64,000 nt of DNA. It comes from Pseudomonadota bacterium (GTDB lineage: Bacteria; Pseudomonadota; Gammaproteobacteria; Burkholderiales; Burkholderiaceae_E). Positions 16,358 to 25,968 of the stretch are shown here, piece after piece (position 1 is the stretch's first letter; each line of letters opens with the position of its first letter). Under the pieces are notes generated by a model. That model was given only the letters and a program-made list of their open reading frames with translations, did not search any database and was not told the DNA's origin. The position numbers and the translations under genes are program-made. The stretch is from contig JAEWGX010000049.1 in assembly GCA_023388075.1 (NCBI GenBank), positions 1 to 64,000 on the forward strand, in the 5' to 3' direction.

Positions 16358-16400
16358 GCTTTCGTGATCCGGCGGGGCCGGGCGGCGGCAGTTGCTGCTG

Positions 16401-19337
16401 CTAGCCGCACTCGCCCTGGTGTCCGCAGGCGGTGCAGAACATGCAGCCGTCCCGCTTGATGTAGGCGCGCACGCCGCAGGACGGGCAGGCCATGCCCGCC
16501 ATCAGCGGCACGCCCGTGCCGCTCGCCGCGATGTCGGCCGCCGGCAGCGCGAGCGCGCCCGCGCCCACGACCGCATGGCCGTCGCCGTCCAGCAGGCCGA
16601 GCACCTTGAAGCGATGCAGGATCAGCGCGGCGACGTAGGCGACGGTGCTCGGCCAGACCTGCTGGCGACGGTCGCTGGAGAAATCGCCGGGTACCGGCGC
16701 CCAGAACGAGCCGTTCAGCTCGCCGAAAGTGAGCAGCTTGCGCAGCTTGAGGCCGATCCAGTTGACGTCCACCACCTGCATGTCGAGCGAGAGCAGCTTG
16801 CAAAGGCCGTCCAGCACGCGGGGATAGTCGCCGGAGAGCCAGATCGAATACGGCCGGCGCGTGCCGTCGGGCAGCTGCAGCTCCTTGAGCCCCAGGACGA
16901 AGTCGTCGCCGGTGGCCGCGTTCTCGACGTCCGCGGTCCAGGACATGGTGCCGAGTGGCCCGGACTTCGGCTCCTTGCGGAACATCATCGCGTCGAGCAT
17001 CGGCGTCGGCTGGCTCTCGAGCGACTGGAACATGCCGAGCTCCTCGCAGCGATAGCGCACCACTTCCGCGAATGCCGCCACGATGCCCGGCGCCCAGCGC
17101 ACCTCGCCTTCAGGCGGGAACGGCATCTGGAGCGGCTGCTCGTCGCGCGTGCGCGCGAGCGCGTCGAGCTTGAGCTTCAGCCAGCCGCGGTCGTTGGAGC
17201 GCATGTCCATCGAAAGCGCCTTGGCGATCGCGCCGAGCCCGCGCGGCTGCTCGTTGCCGTTGACCCAGGTCTCGAACGGCACGCTGCGCGTGGCGAAGGG
17301 CAGCAGCGCCTGGCCCCAGGTCGCCGTCGCGCCTTCCGCGTCCGCCTCGTTCACCGGCGCCTCGGTCTGGCCGATGAAAATGCAGAAGGAGGCGCGCTTG
17401 TCCAGCGGCTCCACCATGTAGGCATAGGCCATGTTGCCGGCCGGCAGCTTCGGCCGGCCCGGCCAACGCAGTGACGACAGCGCCGGCTGCGGCACCCGCT
17501 CGAGCCGCAGCCGCCGGTCCGGCTCGTCGAGCAGGTCCTGCGGCTGCTCGGGCGAGGGCGTGGCGGTCGGCACGCTCAGCACCGACCCGATGACCGCGTT
17601 CGGCCGATAGGTCGTGATGCCCTTCAGCCCGGCGCGCCAGGCCTCGATGTAGAGCGACTTGAAATCGTCGTAGGGATAGTCCTGCGCGACGTTGACCGTC
17701 TTGCTGATCGCGGAATCGATGAACGGCTGCACCACGGCGCTCATGCGCATGTGGTCCAGCGCACTGATCTGCATCGCCGACACGAACCACGAGGGCAGCT
17801 CGCTGGTGTCGTGGCCCAGGTGGCGCCACAGCCGGTAGGCGAAGTCCTCGACCTCGTAGTCCTGCCGCGTGCCGTCTGGCATGCGCTTCTTGCGGGTATA
17901 CGTCCAGGAGAAGGCGGGCTCGATGCCGCCGGAGGCGTTGCCCGCGAAGGCGATCGAGATGGTGCCGGTGGGCGCGATGCTGAGCAGGTGCGAGTTGCGG
18001 ATCCCGTGCTTGCGGATGTCGGCCTGGAGGACCTCGGGCAGGCGCGAAGCCGCATGCGGCTCGGCCAGATAGGGCTCGGCCTCGAACAGCGGGAACGGCC
18101 CGCGCTCCTTGGCGAGCTCCACCGAAGCGGCGTAGGCGCTGTCGCGCAGCTCGCGCGCGATGTCCGCGGCGAAGGCACGGCCCTCGTCGCTGTCGTAGCG
18201 CAGCTTCAGCATGGTGAGCGCGTTGCCGAGCCCGGTGAAGCCGAGGCCAACGCGGCGCTTCGCCTGCGCCTCGCGCTCCTGCGCGGGCAGCGGCCACAGC
18301 GTGAGATCGAGCACGTTGTCCAGCGCACGCACCGCGATCGCGACCGTGCGGCGGAAGCGCTCGCGATCGAACGACGGCGACTCGCCGAACGGATCCGCCA
18401 CGTAGCGGGTCAGGTTGATGCTGCCGAGATCGCAGCAGCCGTAGGGCGGCAGGTACTGCTCGCCGCACGGGTTGCTGGCCACGATGCGCTCGCACCAGGA
18501 CAGGTTGTTGTCCTGGTTGACCCGGTCGATGAAGATGACGCCCGGCTCCGCATGGTCGTAGGTGGAATGCATGATCTGGTCCCACAGCTCCCGTGCCCGG
18601 ACCGTGCGGTAGACCCAGGCGCCGTCCTCCCGCCGGACGGCGCGATCGGCATCGAACGGCGCCACGGCATGGACCAGCTCGAACGGGCCGTCCGCCTCCA
18701 CCGCCTGCATGAAGGCATCCGTGACCGCCACCGACATGTTGAAGTTGGAGAGCGATCCGTCCCGCTTCGCGTGGATGAACTCCTCCACGTCCGGATGGTC
18801 CACCCGCATCACGCCCATCTGCGCGCCGCGCCGCGAGCCCGCGGACTCCAGCGTCTCGCAGGACTTGTCGAAGACGCGCATGTAGGACACCGGACCGGAC
18901 GCGCGCGAATGCGTGCCTTTCACCAGCGCGCCGCGCGGACGGATCGCGGAGAAGTCATAGCCGACACCGCCACCGCGACGCATGGTCTCCGCCGCTTCCT
19001 GGAGCGCGACGTAGATGCCGGGCAACCCGTTCGCGTCGTCCTCGGAGATGGCATCCCCGATCGGCTGCACGAAGCAGTTGATCAGCGTGGCGCGGATGTC
19101 CGTGCCGGCAGCGGAATTGATTCGGCCGGCCGGAATGAAGCCGTTCTCCATGGCCCAGAGGAACTCCGCGGCCCAGTGCTCGCGCACCGGCGTTTCCTCG
19201 ACTTGCGCCAATCCCCTGGCCACGCGTTGGCGCACGTCGTGCGCCGTCTTCTCTTCGCCCTTCGCGTACTTCTCGCGAAGCACGTCGAGGGTGACTTCCT
19301 GTTCAGGAAGGGCCGAGAGCAGGTCCTCGATCTTCAT
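16401..19337 (-). CDS. nrdJ: Adenosylcobalamin-dependent class II ribonucleotide reductase
   Basis: 978 residues. The ten-stranded reductase core includes Cys88 (LINCFVQPI, one of the redox pair), the active-site segment NPCGEQ with Cys291 and Glu293 (thiyl-radical cysteine), and CCDLGSINLT. PTGTISI and the following substrate-binding segments are intact. After about residue 620 comes a long C-terminal region with two similar segments (about 700-760 and 850-910; compare LGAIAKALSMDMRSND and LDGLCKLLSLDMQVVD), resembling a repeated TSCPD-type domain. The tail is a zinc ribbon, CPSC-x9-CMFC-x2-C, probably carrying the re-reducing cysteines. It makes deoxyribonucleotides without oxygen, consistent with the nearby nitrite reductase. 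GGAGGT precedes the ATG by five bases. The gene appears monocistronic. Confidence 0.94.
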   Translation of the reverse strand: MKIEDLLSALPEQEVTLDVLREKYAKGEEKTAHDVRQRVARGLAQVEETPVREHWAAEFLWAMENGFIPAGRINSAAGTDIRATLINCFVQPIGDAISEDDANGLPGIYVALQEAAETMRRGGGVGYDFSAIRPRGALVKGTHSRASGPVSYMRVFDKSCETLESAGSRRGAQMGVMRVDHPDVEEFIHAKRDGSLSNFNMSVAVTDAFMQAVEADGPFELVHAVAPFDADRAVRREDGAWVYRTVRARELWDQIMHSTYDHAEPGVIFIDRVNQDNNLSWCERIVASNPCGEQYLPPYGCCDLGSINLTRYVADPFGESPSFDRERFRRTVAIAVRALDNVLDLTLWPLPAQEREAQAKRRVGLGFTGLGNALTMLKLRYDSDEGRAFAADIARELRDSAYAASVELAKERGPFPLFEAEPYLAEPHAASRLPEVLQADIRKHGIRNSHLLSIAPTGTISIAFAGNASGGIEPAFSWTYTRKKRMPDGTRQDYEVEDFAYRLWRHLGHDTSELPSWFVSAMQISALDHMRMSAVVQPFIDSAISKTVNVAQDYPYDDFKSLYIEAWRAGLKGITTYRPNAVIGSVLSVPTATPSPEQPQDLLDEPDRRLRLERVPQPALSSLRWPGRPKLPAGNMAYAYMVEPLDKRASFCIFIGQTEAPVNEADAEGATATWGQALLPFATRSVPFETWVNGNEQPRGLGAIAKALSMDMRSNDRGWLKLKLDALARTRDEQPLQMPFPPEGEVRWAPGIVAAFAEVVRYRCEELGMFQSLESQPTPMLDAMMFRKEPKSGPLGTMSWTADVENAATGDDFVLGLKELQLPDGTRRPYSIWLSGDYPRVLDGLCKLLSLDMQVVDVNWIGLKLRKLLTFGELNGSFWAPVPGDFSSDRRQQVWPSTVAYVAALILHRFKVLGLLDGDGHAVVGAGALALPAADIAASGTGVPLMAGMACPSCGVRAYIKRDGCMFCTACGHQGECG

Positions 19338-19382
19338 GCCGCACCTCCAGCCTTCCGATTATAGGGGTGGCGGGCGATGGAT

Positions 19383-19427
19383 CCGAGCGCAAGCTCGGGC
19401 TGGCCACGACGCCGGCGCGGCGCCGGC
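19383..19427 (-). terminator. Tandem hairpins after tctB
   Basis: Immediately beyond the tctB stop lie GCCGGCG-CGG-CGCCGGC (19411-19427) and CCGAGC-GCAA-GCTCGG (19383-19398), two perfect stems, the second with a GNRA-like tetraloop. There is no T run. They probably mark or protect the 3' end of the tctCAB transcript. Confidence 0.4.
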
Positions 19428-19895
19428 TCACCACCATCCCAGGGTCCCGCGCGGCAGTTGCACGTTCAGCACATCGACGAACAGGGAACGGAACGCGACG
19501 ACCACCACGACGGCCACGACGACGTAGAGCACGACACGGCGCACGGTCACCCTGTCGCGGTTGGCGACAAGGGCCAGGACGAGGAAGGCGACGACGCTGG
19601 TGACGACGAACCCGACCGTCTCGAGCAAGGCGATCCAGCCGAGCATGACGGCGATGAGCAGGCCGCTGCGCACGGCACCGTCGCGCGCCATGCTGCGATC
19701 CTTGTGTCCACGCCCGCGCAGCGAACGCCAGACGACCAGCAGGCTCGCCACGAGCATGATGCCGGAGATGGCCTTCGGGAACCAGGACCCCATCGGGGAG
19801 AACGCAGTCGCTCCCCAGAAGGCCGCGACCGCCACGAGCGCCAGGAGCGCGGCGACTATGGCGGCGCCGACGTCAGCGGGTTGCTTCGCCTGCAC
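19428..19895 (-). CDS. tctB: Tripartite tricarboxylate transporter, small membrane subunit TctB
   Basis: 155 residues with four hydrophobic segments (about 11-30, 40-58, 80-98 and 118-138), the TctB layout. The segment GSWFPKAISGIMLVASLLVV is the conserved G-x-x-P-x helix start of the family. With TctA it forms the membrane part of a secondary transporter driven by ion gradients and fed by the periplasmic TctC receptor. The GTG start, with AAGGAGGG upstream, lies inside the 3' end of tctA (23-base overlap), so translation is coupled. The order C-A-B differs from the classic C-B-A order. Confidence 0.9.
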   Translation of the reverse strand: MQAKQPADVGAAIVAALLALVAVAAFWGATAFSPMGSWFPKAISGIMLVASLLVVWRSLRGRGHKDRSMARDGAVRSGLLIAVMLGWIALLETVGFVVTSVVAFLVLALVANRDRVTVRRVVLYVVVAVVVVVAFRSLFVDVLNVQLPRGTLGWW

Positions 19896-21390
19896 GGCGC
19901 ACCCTCCTTTCGTGGTAGAGCCTGGACAGGGTCGGATAGAGCAGCGTGAGCAGCGCGACCCCCAGGATGGCGAGCGAGATGGGACGGCCGAAGAACATGC
20001 CGAACAGGTCGTTGGTGGCCGAACCGATCATCCACGCCTGGACGAAGCCCTGCTCGGCGAGCGGCCCCAGGATGAGGCCCAGGACGATGGGCGCCGGCGG
20101 GAAGCCGAATCGGTTCAGGATCCATCCGATCACCCCTGTGCCGAACATGATCTTGACGTCGTCGATGTTGTTCTGGATCGCGTAGCTGCCCACGACGGTG
20201 AGGAACGCCACCGCCGGGACGAGCAGCGTCTTCGGCACCGAGATGATGGTCCGGTACGCGTAGCGTCCCAGTACCAGCCCGGTCGGCAACATGAGCACGG
20301 TCGCCACGAGCAGGCCGAGGATGAAGGTGTAGACCACCGAACCCTGCTCGGTGAAAAGCGCCGGTCCCGTCTTCAGACCCTGGACCAGCAAGGCGCCGAG
20401 GATGACCGCGTCCGCGGGCGTACCGGGGATGCCGAGCACCAGCGTCGGGATGAAGCCGCCGCCCACCGTGGCGTTGTTGGCGGACTCGCTCGCGATGATG
20501 CCGCCGGGGTTCCCCTTGCCATAGCTGTCCGGCTGGTCGGAGGCGCGTCGCGCCTCCGAGTAGGCGACCAGGGCGGCGATCGAGCCGCCCGCGCCCGGCA
20601 GGATGCCGACGACGGTGCCGATGACCGAGCTGCGCGCGACGTTGACCTTGTTGGACTTCATCACGCCCAGCGCTTCGCGAAGCCGGATGCCGCTCACCTT
20701 GCCCTGCAACTCCAGGTGCTCGGTGCGCGAGGCGATCAGGTCGATCAGCACCGGGACGCAGAACAGGCCGATCAGGGCGGGCACGATGCCGATGCCGCCG
20801 AGGAGGAACTGCGTGTCGAGCGTATAGCGGATGTCGCCGCCGACCACCGCCGATCCGATCATCGACATCAGCAGGCCCGCGCACGCACCGACGAGGCCCT
20901 TCACGGTGTCGCCTTCCGACAGCGCGGCGACCAGCGTCAGCCCGAGCATGGCCAGCCAGAAGTACTCGATCGGTCCGAACGCCAGGGCGACCGTGGCGAG
21001 TGGTGGCGCAAGCAGGAGCAGGCAGATCGCACCGACGAGCCCGCCGATCACCGAGGCAAGACACGCGACGGTGATGGCAAGGTCACCGTCACCCCGCTTG
21101 GCCATCGGGAAGCCGTCGAAGGTCGTGGCGATCGCGGACGGGGTGCCCGGCGTGTTCAGCAGTACCGCCGAGTAGGCGCCACCGTAGATGGCGCCGGTGT
21201 AGATCGCGCCCAGCATGACGAGCGCGGACCCTGCCTCCATGGTGAAGGTGAACGGAACGAGCACCGCCACCGCCATCGTCGCCGTGAGGCCCGGCAACGC
21301 GCCGATGACCGTCCCCGCGACGACACCGATGAAGGCGAGGAGCAGGTTGCCGACCGAAAGCGCGGCCAGGAGGCTGGGCAGCAGATCCAA
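19873..21390 (-). CDS. tctA: Tripartite tricarboxylate transporter, large membrane subunit TctA
   Basis: 505 residues, about twelve membrane segments. Family landmarks: GTVIGALPGLTATMAVAVLVPFTF near residue 28, TPGTPSAIATTFDGFPMAK near 80, GAGGSIAALVAYSEARR near 265 and GNPGGIIASESANNATVGGGFIPTLVLGIPGTPADAVILGA near 290, the repeated GIPG/GxPG elements of TctA. The start is TTG at 21390, which gives the usual family N-terminus MDLLPSL; no in-frame ATG or GTG fits. It follows tctC by 19 bases and overlaps tctB. The substrate of this copy is unknown; citrate and other carboxylates are typical for the family. Confidence 0.93.
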   Translation of the reverse strand: MDLLPSLLAALSVGNLLLAFIGVVAGTVIGALPGLTATMAVAVLVPFTFTMEAGSALVMLGAIYTGAIYGGAYSAVLLNTPGTPSAIATTFDGFPMAKRGDGDLAITVACLASVIGGLVGAICLLLLAPPLATVALAFGPIEYFWLAMLGLTLVAALSEGDTVKGLVGACAGLLMSMIGSAVVGGDIRYTLDTQFLLGGIGIVPALIGLFCVPVLIDLIASRTEHLELQGKVSGIRLREALGVMKSNKVNVARSSVIGTVVGILPGAGGSIAALVAYSEARRASDQPDSYGKGNPGGIIASESANNATVGGGFIPTLVLGIPGTPADAVILGALLVQGLKTGPALFTEQGSVVYTFILGLLVATVLMLPTGLVLGRYAYRTIISVPKTLLVPAVAFLTVVGSYAIQNNIDDVKIMFGTGVIGWILNRFGFPPAPIVLGLILGPLAEQGFVQAWMIGSATNDLFGMFFGRPISLAILGVALLTLLYPTLSRLYHERRVRRAGEATR

Positions 21391-21409
21391 TTGACGCGGC
21401 TCCGCTACG

Positions 21410-22366
21410 TCACTTGATCATGCCGACGTCGCGCGCCGCCGCCTCGTACTCCTGCCCCCGCGCCTTCATGAACGCGTCCATCTTCTCGTAGGGCACGTCC
21501 ACCACCACGAAGCCGCCTTCCTTCATCTTCTTCCGGTAGTCGGCATCCTGGTTGACCTTGGCGAACAGGTCCGACAGCTCCTTGCGCTTCGCCTCGGGCG
21601 TCGCCTTGGGCACGGCGACGCCGCGATAGACGCCGGACACCATCTCGATCCCGAGCTCCTTGAAAGTGGGTACGTCGGGATGCGATGGCAGTCGCTCTTC
21701 GAGTGCCACGGCCAGCATCCGCGCCCGATCGCCCTGCTGGATGGCGGCGGTGGTGAATGTCATCGCCGCGTTGACCTGCTTGCCCAGCATGGCGGCCACC
21801 GAGGTCGCCGTTCCGGAGAACGGGATGTAGGTGAGCTTCGTGCCCGCGAGCTTGTTGAAGGTGGCGGTGCTCAGGTGCGGGCCGCTGTTGGTGCCGCTTC
21901 CCGAGATCGTGATCGCCCCGGGCGTCTTCTTCGCCGCGTCGATGAGATCCTGCAGCGTCTTGTAGGGGCTGTCGGCCGGCACGACGATCGCGTCGGGGGT
22001 CTGCTGGAAGACGTAGACGTTGACGATGTCCTCGGTCTTGTAGCCGACGTCCTTCTGCATCGGCTGCAGGAAGATGTGCGGGAAGTTGGTTCCCATGATC
22101 GTGTTCCCGTCGGCCGGCGACTTGTTCAGGGAGGCCCACGCCGTGGCACCGCCCGCGCCTACCTTGTACTGGACCACCACGTCCCGGTTCGCGATCTTCC
22201 TCAGGATCGGCTCCTGGATGCGCGCGGTCACGTCGGACTCTCCGCCGGCAGGAAACGCGATCACGTAGGTGAGCGGCTGCGCCACGGCGGGCGCTGCGAC
22301 GGCCATTCCGGCCGCGATGGAAAAGGCAGTGGCAAGACGGCCGACGGCCGTGACGCTGATCTTCAT
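21410..22366 (-). CDS. Tripartite tricarboxylate transporter substrate-binding protein (TctC/Bug)
   Basis: 318 residues. A cleavable signal peptide (about 1-29, ending AVAQPLT) is followed by the Bug fold: VIAFPAGGESDVTARI near the ligand pocket, VVVQYKVGAGGATAWASLNKSPADG and the C-terminal YEKMDAFMKARGQEYEAAARDVG. It captures a carboxylate ligand in the periplasm for the TctAB permease encoded immediately downstream, so this is the dedicated receptor of that system. The ligand cannot be deduced. It lies 188 bases downstream of the GMC oxidoreductase gene on the same strand, so it may have its own promoter or belong to the larger run. Confidence 0.9.
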   Translation of the reverse strand: MKISVTAVGRLATAFSIAAGMAVAAPAVAQPLTYVIAFPAGGESDVTARIQEPILRKIANRDVVVQYKVGAGGATAWASLNKSPADGNTIMGTNFPHIFLQPMQKDVGYKTEDIVNVYVFQQTPDAIVVPADSPYKTLQDLIDAAKKTPGAITISGSGTNSGPHLSTATFNKLAGTKLTYIPFSGTATSVAAMLGKQVNAAMTFTTAAIQQGDRARMLAVALEERLPSHPDVPTFKELGIEMVSGVYRGVAVPKATPEAKRKELSDLFAKVNQDADYRKKMKEGGFVVVDVPYEKMDAFMKARGQEYEAAARDVGMIK

Positions 22367-22554
22367 CTGGTTTGTCTCCGTGATAGGTCTGTGGCGTCGG
22401 GAACGGCGGCGCCTTCACTGTCGCCGCGTTCCTTCGCACCGCGCACCGCGGATCCGCGATGCCCGGCGCCATTGTAGGCCGCCGGCAACCGTCGGCCAAC
22501 CGCACGTTGTCGCGCGCGACCACGGCGGCCCCCTTTTCCGACCCCGACCGCCTT

Positions 22555-24189
22555 CTAGCGCCGCCGATGGGCGATCAGGTCCGCCGCCTTCTCCCCGATC
22601 ATCATGGCAGCGGCATTGGTATTGGAGGAGGCGATCGTCGGCATCACCGATGCGTCGGCCACGCGCAGGCCGCCCACGCCATGGACGCGAAGCTGCGCGT
22701 CGACCACCGAGCTCTCGGCATCCACGCCCATGCGGCACGTGCCCACCGTGTGCCAGGCCGTCTGGCCGCAACCCCGCGCGTAGTCGAGCAGGGCTGCATC
22801 GTCGTCGCTGTCGACCGCCGGGCCCGGCCGGCGCTCGCCCCGGATCAACGGCGCCATGGCGGGCTGGCCCGCGATGCGCCGGATCAGCCGAAGCAGCGCC
22901 ACGGCGGCATGCCGGTCCTGCGCTTCGGCGAGATAGTTGGCGCGGATCACCGGCATGTCGGCCGCATCGCGGGTCACCGCATGGACCGAACCGACCGAGC
23001 GCGGATGAAGCGCGAAGCCGCCGATCGAGAAGCCTGAGTACGGATCGATGCCGCCTTCCTTGCTGCGCGAATAGCGGTCGGTGCCGCTGATGTGATAGAT
23101 GCGCACCATCACGTCCGGGCGCGGGAGGGCGGCGTTGGTGCGGGTGATCGCATGCGCGGTCGACGACGTCCCGGCCATCAACCCCTTGCGGGTGGCGAGA
23201 TACTGCAGGCCGGTGCGCAACCGGCGCCAGCGGCTGTGCACGACGTCGTTGATCGTGATCGGAAGCACGGTCTCGTAGGTGCATCGCACCTGGAGATGGT
23301 CGAGCATGTGCTCGCCGACGGCAGGCCGGTGGCACACCATCGGAATCCCCATCGCCTGCAGGCGCGTGCCGTCGCCCACCCCCGAGAGCTCGAGGAGCTG
23401 CGGGGACTGGATCGCTCCGGCGCAGAGGACCACCTCGCGGGCCCGCGCCTCGTGTGTCGCCCCGTCGCGGCGGTAGCGCACGCCGCATGCACGGCCGTCC
23501 TGGAACAGGATGCGATCGACCAGCGCGCCGGTCATCACCCGCAGGTTGCGACGCCGCCGGGCGCTCCTCAGGTATCCCACCGCCGCGCTCCAGCGCCGGC
23601 CGTGATACGCCGTCTGCTCCAGGTACCGCACGCCCTCGTACTTTCCCGCGTTGTAGTCGTCGGTCGGGGCGATGCCGGCCTGCCGGCAAGCCTCGATGAA
23701 GGCGTCGGAGAGCGGATCCGGATCGCGCGCGCCGCGATCCGTGATGCGGATCGGTCCGTCGCGGCCGCGGCCGGGGCCCTTCGCGTGGACGTTGGACTCC
23801 AGCCGCCTGAACAGCGGCGCGAGGTCGGCGAATCCCCACCCCTGGAGACCGCCCGCGGCCCAGGCATCGAACTCGGCCGGGTCGCCCCAGACGTAGGCCA
23901 TCCCATTCAAGGCGCTCGAGCCGCCCAGCACCTTGCCGCGTGGCCAGTAGACGCGCTGTCCGTGGAGTCCGGGCTCGGGTTCGGTATGGAACCTCCACGC
24001 GTAGCGCGGGTTCGCGAGCAGCTTGCCGACACCGAGCGGCACGTGGATCCAGGGATTGCGACCCTCTCCGCCCGCCTCCAGGAGCAGCACCTGGGTGGTC
24101 GGATCCTCGCTTGCCCTTGCCGCCAGCGCGCACCCCGCCGATCCGGCCCCGACGACGAGGACATCGGCGACGACGGCCGGTGCCGTCAC
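22555..24189 (-). CDS. GMC-family FAD-dependent alcohol oxidoreductase (choline dehydrogenase-like)
   Basis: 544 residues. The FAD-binding GAGSAGCALAARASE (about 14-28), the second signature WPRGKVLGGSSALNGM (about 82-97) and the PROSITE-like GAIQSPQLLELSGVG (about 258-272) are all present. The C-terminal catalytic segment AWHTVGTCRMG supplies the active-site His and SSNTNAAAMMIGEKAAD the His/Asn partner (Asn here). It oxidises an alcohol to an aldehyde or acid using FAD, with the respiratory chain or oxygen as acceptor. No signal peptide or anchor is visible. The GTG start overlaps the stop of the ThDP enzyme gene (GTGA), so the two are translationally coupled, and the alcohol is probably linked to the substrate of that enzyme. 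Confidence 0.92.
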   Translation of the reverse strand: MTAPAVVADVLVVGAGSAGCALAARASEDPTTQVLLLEAGGEGRNPWIHVPLGVGKLLANPRYAWRFHTEPEPGLHGQRVYWPRGKVLGGSSALNGMAYVWGDPAEFDAWAAGGLQGWGFADLAPLFRRLESNVHAKGPGRGRDGPIRITDRGARDPDPLSDAFIEACRQAGIAPTDDYNAGKYEGVRYLEQTAYHGRRWSAAVGYLRSARRRRNLRVMTGALVDRILFQDGRACGVRYRRDGATHEARAREVVLCAGAIQSPQLLELSGVGDGTRLQAMGIPMVCHRPAVGEHMLDHLQVRCTYETVLPITINDVVHSRWRRLRTGLQYLATRKGLMAGTSSTAHAITRTNAALPRPDVMVRIYHISGTDRYSRSKEGGIDPYSGFSIGGFALHPRSVGSVHAVTRDAADMPVIRANYLAEAQDRHAAVALLRLIRRIAGQPAMAPLIRGERRPGPAVDSDDDAALLDYARGCGQTAWHTVGTCRMGVDAESSVVDAQLRVHGVGGLRVADASVMPTIASSNTNAAAMMIGEKAADLIAHRRR

Positions 24190-25886
24190 CCTCCGGTTCC
24201 CCGGTGCTTGAACGAATCGCGCCGGAAGCTGTAGAGCGCCTCGGGATCGACGCGCACGTCCACGATCGCGGGCCGGCCCGCCGCGAGCGCCCCGGCCACC
24301 GCCGACTCCACCTGCGCGGCGGTGTCCGCGCGAAAGCCGGCGGCGCCGAAGAGCTCGGCCACCTGGTCGTACGGCGGATTCGGCACGTCCGCACCGATGT
24401 ATCGGCCGCCGAAGAAATCGCGCTGATAGGCCTTCTCCGCGCCCCAGCAGCCGTTGTTCATCACGATGCAGATGGAACCGATGCCATGGGCCACTGCCGT
24501 GCCGATCTCGCTCATCGTCATGCCGAAGCCGCCGTCGCCCATCAGGCTCACCACCGTGCGATCCGGGCAGGCCAGCTTGACTCCCAGCCCGCAGGCGTAC
24601 GAGAAGCCCACCAGGCCGAAATCCAGCGGCGAGAACAGCGCCGGCGGCCGCACGTAGCGCATCTGGTCGGTCGCCTGCAGGCAGAGCGTCCCGGCATCGA
24701 CCGTGTACATCGTGTCGTCCGGCAGCACGCCTCGAAGGATCCTGAAGAGCGCCGCCGGCTGCAGCGGATCGCGCGCCGGCGCCGCGGCGTCACGCTCGGC
24801 GAGGAGCTGCCGGCGGCGCGCCTTGAAGTCCTCGGTCCAGGCCGGATCGGCGGCACCACCGGTGGCGCCGAGCGCGGCCAACAGCTGGCGCGCCACCAGG
24901 CCGGCGTCTCCGAGGATTCCAAGCGCCACCGGGAAGAAGCGGCCGAGCGCCGTCGGCTCCAGCTCCACCTGGATGATGCGGGCCTCGGGATTGAGATTGT
25001 CGTAGGTGTAGAACGTGGTGTTGAATCCGAGCCGCGTCCCGAGCGCGAGGATCACGTCGGCCTCGCGCGCGAGGGCGGAGGCGACCGGATTGCCCCGCGG
25101 CCCGACCTGTCCGCCATAGAGCGGATGCTCGCAGCCGATCGCATCGCCATGCCCCGGCGACATCACCACCGGCGCGCCCAGGGCCTCGGCCAGGGCGACG
25201 GTCTCGCGCGCGCTGCGGCCGTTCTTGACACCACCGCCGGCGAGCACCAGGGGCCGGCGAGCCGCGAGCAGCATCTGCGCGGCCGCATCGATCGCGGCCA
25301 GGTCGCCGGCGGGGCGCGCCACCGCCGCCGCGGCGCCGGCCACGGCGGGCAGCATCGCCGTGGCCGGCTCGATCACCTGCGCCAGCAGGTCCCGCGGCAG
25401 GTTGAGCGCCACGGGCCCCTGGCGCGGCGACAGCGCCGTGCGAAACGCCTCGCGCACCATCTCGGGAATGCGTGCCGCCTGGGTCACGGTCCAGGTCTTC
25501 TTGGTCACGGTGCGCAGCAGGGACTGCTGGTCCACCTCCTGGAACGCGTCGCGGTGCACGTGCGCCGAGGAGAGCGATCCCGCCAGCGCGACGACCGGGG
25601 AGTAGGCGGCGTGGGCCTGCGCGAGCCCCGTGACCAGGTTGGTCGCGCCGGGCCCGTTCTGCCCCGCGAGGAACACGCCGGCACGCCCGCTCGCGCGGGC
25701 GAATCCGTCGGCCATGTGCACGCCGGTGCGCTCGTCGCGGACGCCGACGAAACGCACGTCGCGGGCATCGTAGAGCGCGTCGAAGATCTCCATCCCGGCC
25801 GAGCCGATCAGGCCGAAGACGTGGTCGACACCCTCCTCGCGCAGCGTCTGCACCACCGCCTGCCCGCCCGACATCCCGGTCTCCAT
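24186..25886 (-). CDS. ThDP-dependent enzyme, sulfoacetaldehyde acetyltransferase/acetolactate synthase-like
   Basis: 566 residues from the ATG at 25886, which has GGAGG nine bases upstream; a longer frame reaches 25937. The N-terminal PYR domain has the catalytic Glu in RDERTGVHMADGFARASG, then AGQNGPGATNLVTGL. The C-terminal PP domain has the Mg-ThDP motif GDGGFG...NN. Several stretches recall Xsc: IGSAGMEIFD, HRDAFQEVDQQSLLR, CWGAEKAYQRDFFGG-YIGADVPNP and the C-terminal FRRDSFKHR. Xsc cleaves sulfoacetaldehyde to acetyl phosphate and sulfite. The neighbouring NitT/TauT importer and GMC dehydrogenase would fit a C2-sulfonate route, but no phosphotransacetylase gene is nearby. An acetolactate synthase-like carboligase or decarboxylase is the main alternative; the family is certain, the reaction is not. 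Confidence 0.8.
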   Translation of the reverse strand: METGMSGGQAVVQTLREEGVDHVFGLIGSAGMEIFDALYDARDVRFVGVRDERTGVHMADGFARASGRAGVFLAGQNGPGATNLVTGLAQAHAAYSPVVALAGSLSSAHVHRDAFQEVDQQSLLRTVTKKTWTVTQAARIPEMVREAFRTALSPRQGPVALNLPRDLLAQVIEPATAMLPAVAGAAAAVARPAGDLAAIDAAAQMLLAARRPLVLAGGGVKNGRSARETVALAEALGAPVVMSPGHGDAIGCEHPLYGGQVGPRGNPVASALAREADVILALGTRLGFNTTFYTYDNLNPEARIIQVELEPTALGRFFPVALGILGDAGLVARQLLAALGATGGAADPAWTEDFKARRRQLLAERDAAAPARDPLQPAALFRILRGVLPDDTMYTVDAGTLCLQATDQMRYVRPPALFSPLDFGLVGFSYACGLGVKLACPDRTVVSLMGDGGFGMTMSEIGTAVAHGIGSICIVMNNGCWGAEKAYQRDFFGGRYIGADVPNPPYDQVAELFGAAGFRADTAAQVESAVAGALAAGRPAIVDVRVDPEALYSFRRDSFKHRGTGG

Positions 25887-25968
25887 CAGCCCATCCCTCC
25901 ATCCCGGCCGCCAACCCCGACCGGGACCGGCCGCCACACACCCGGCGGCTGCCGCGGACCAGGCGTCC

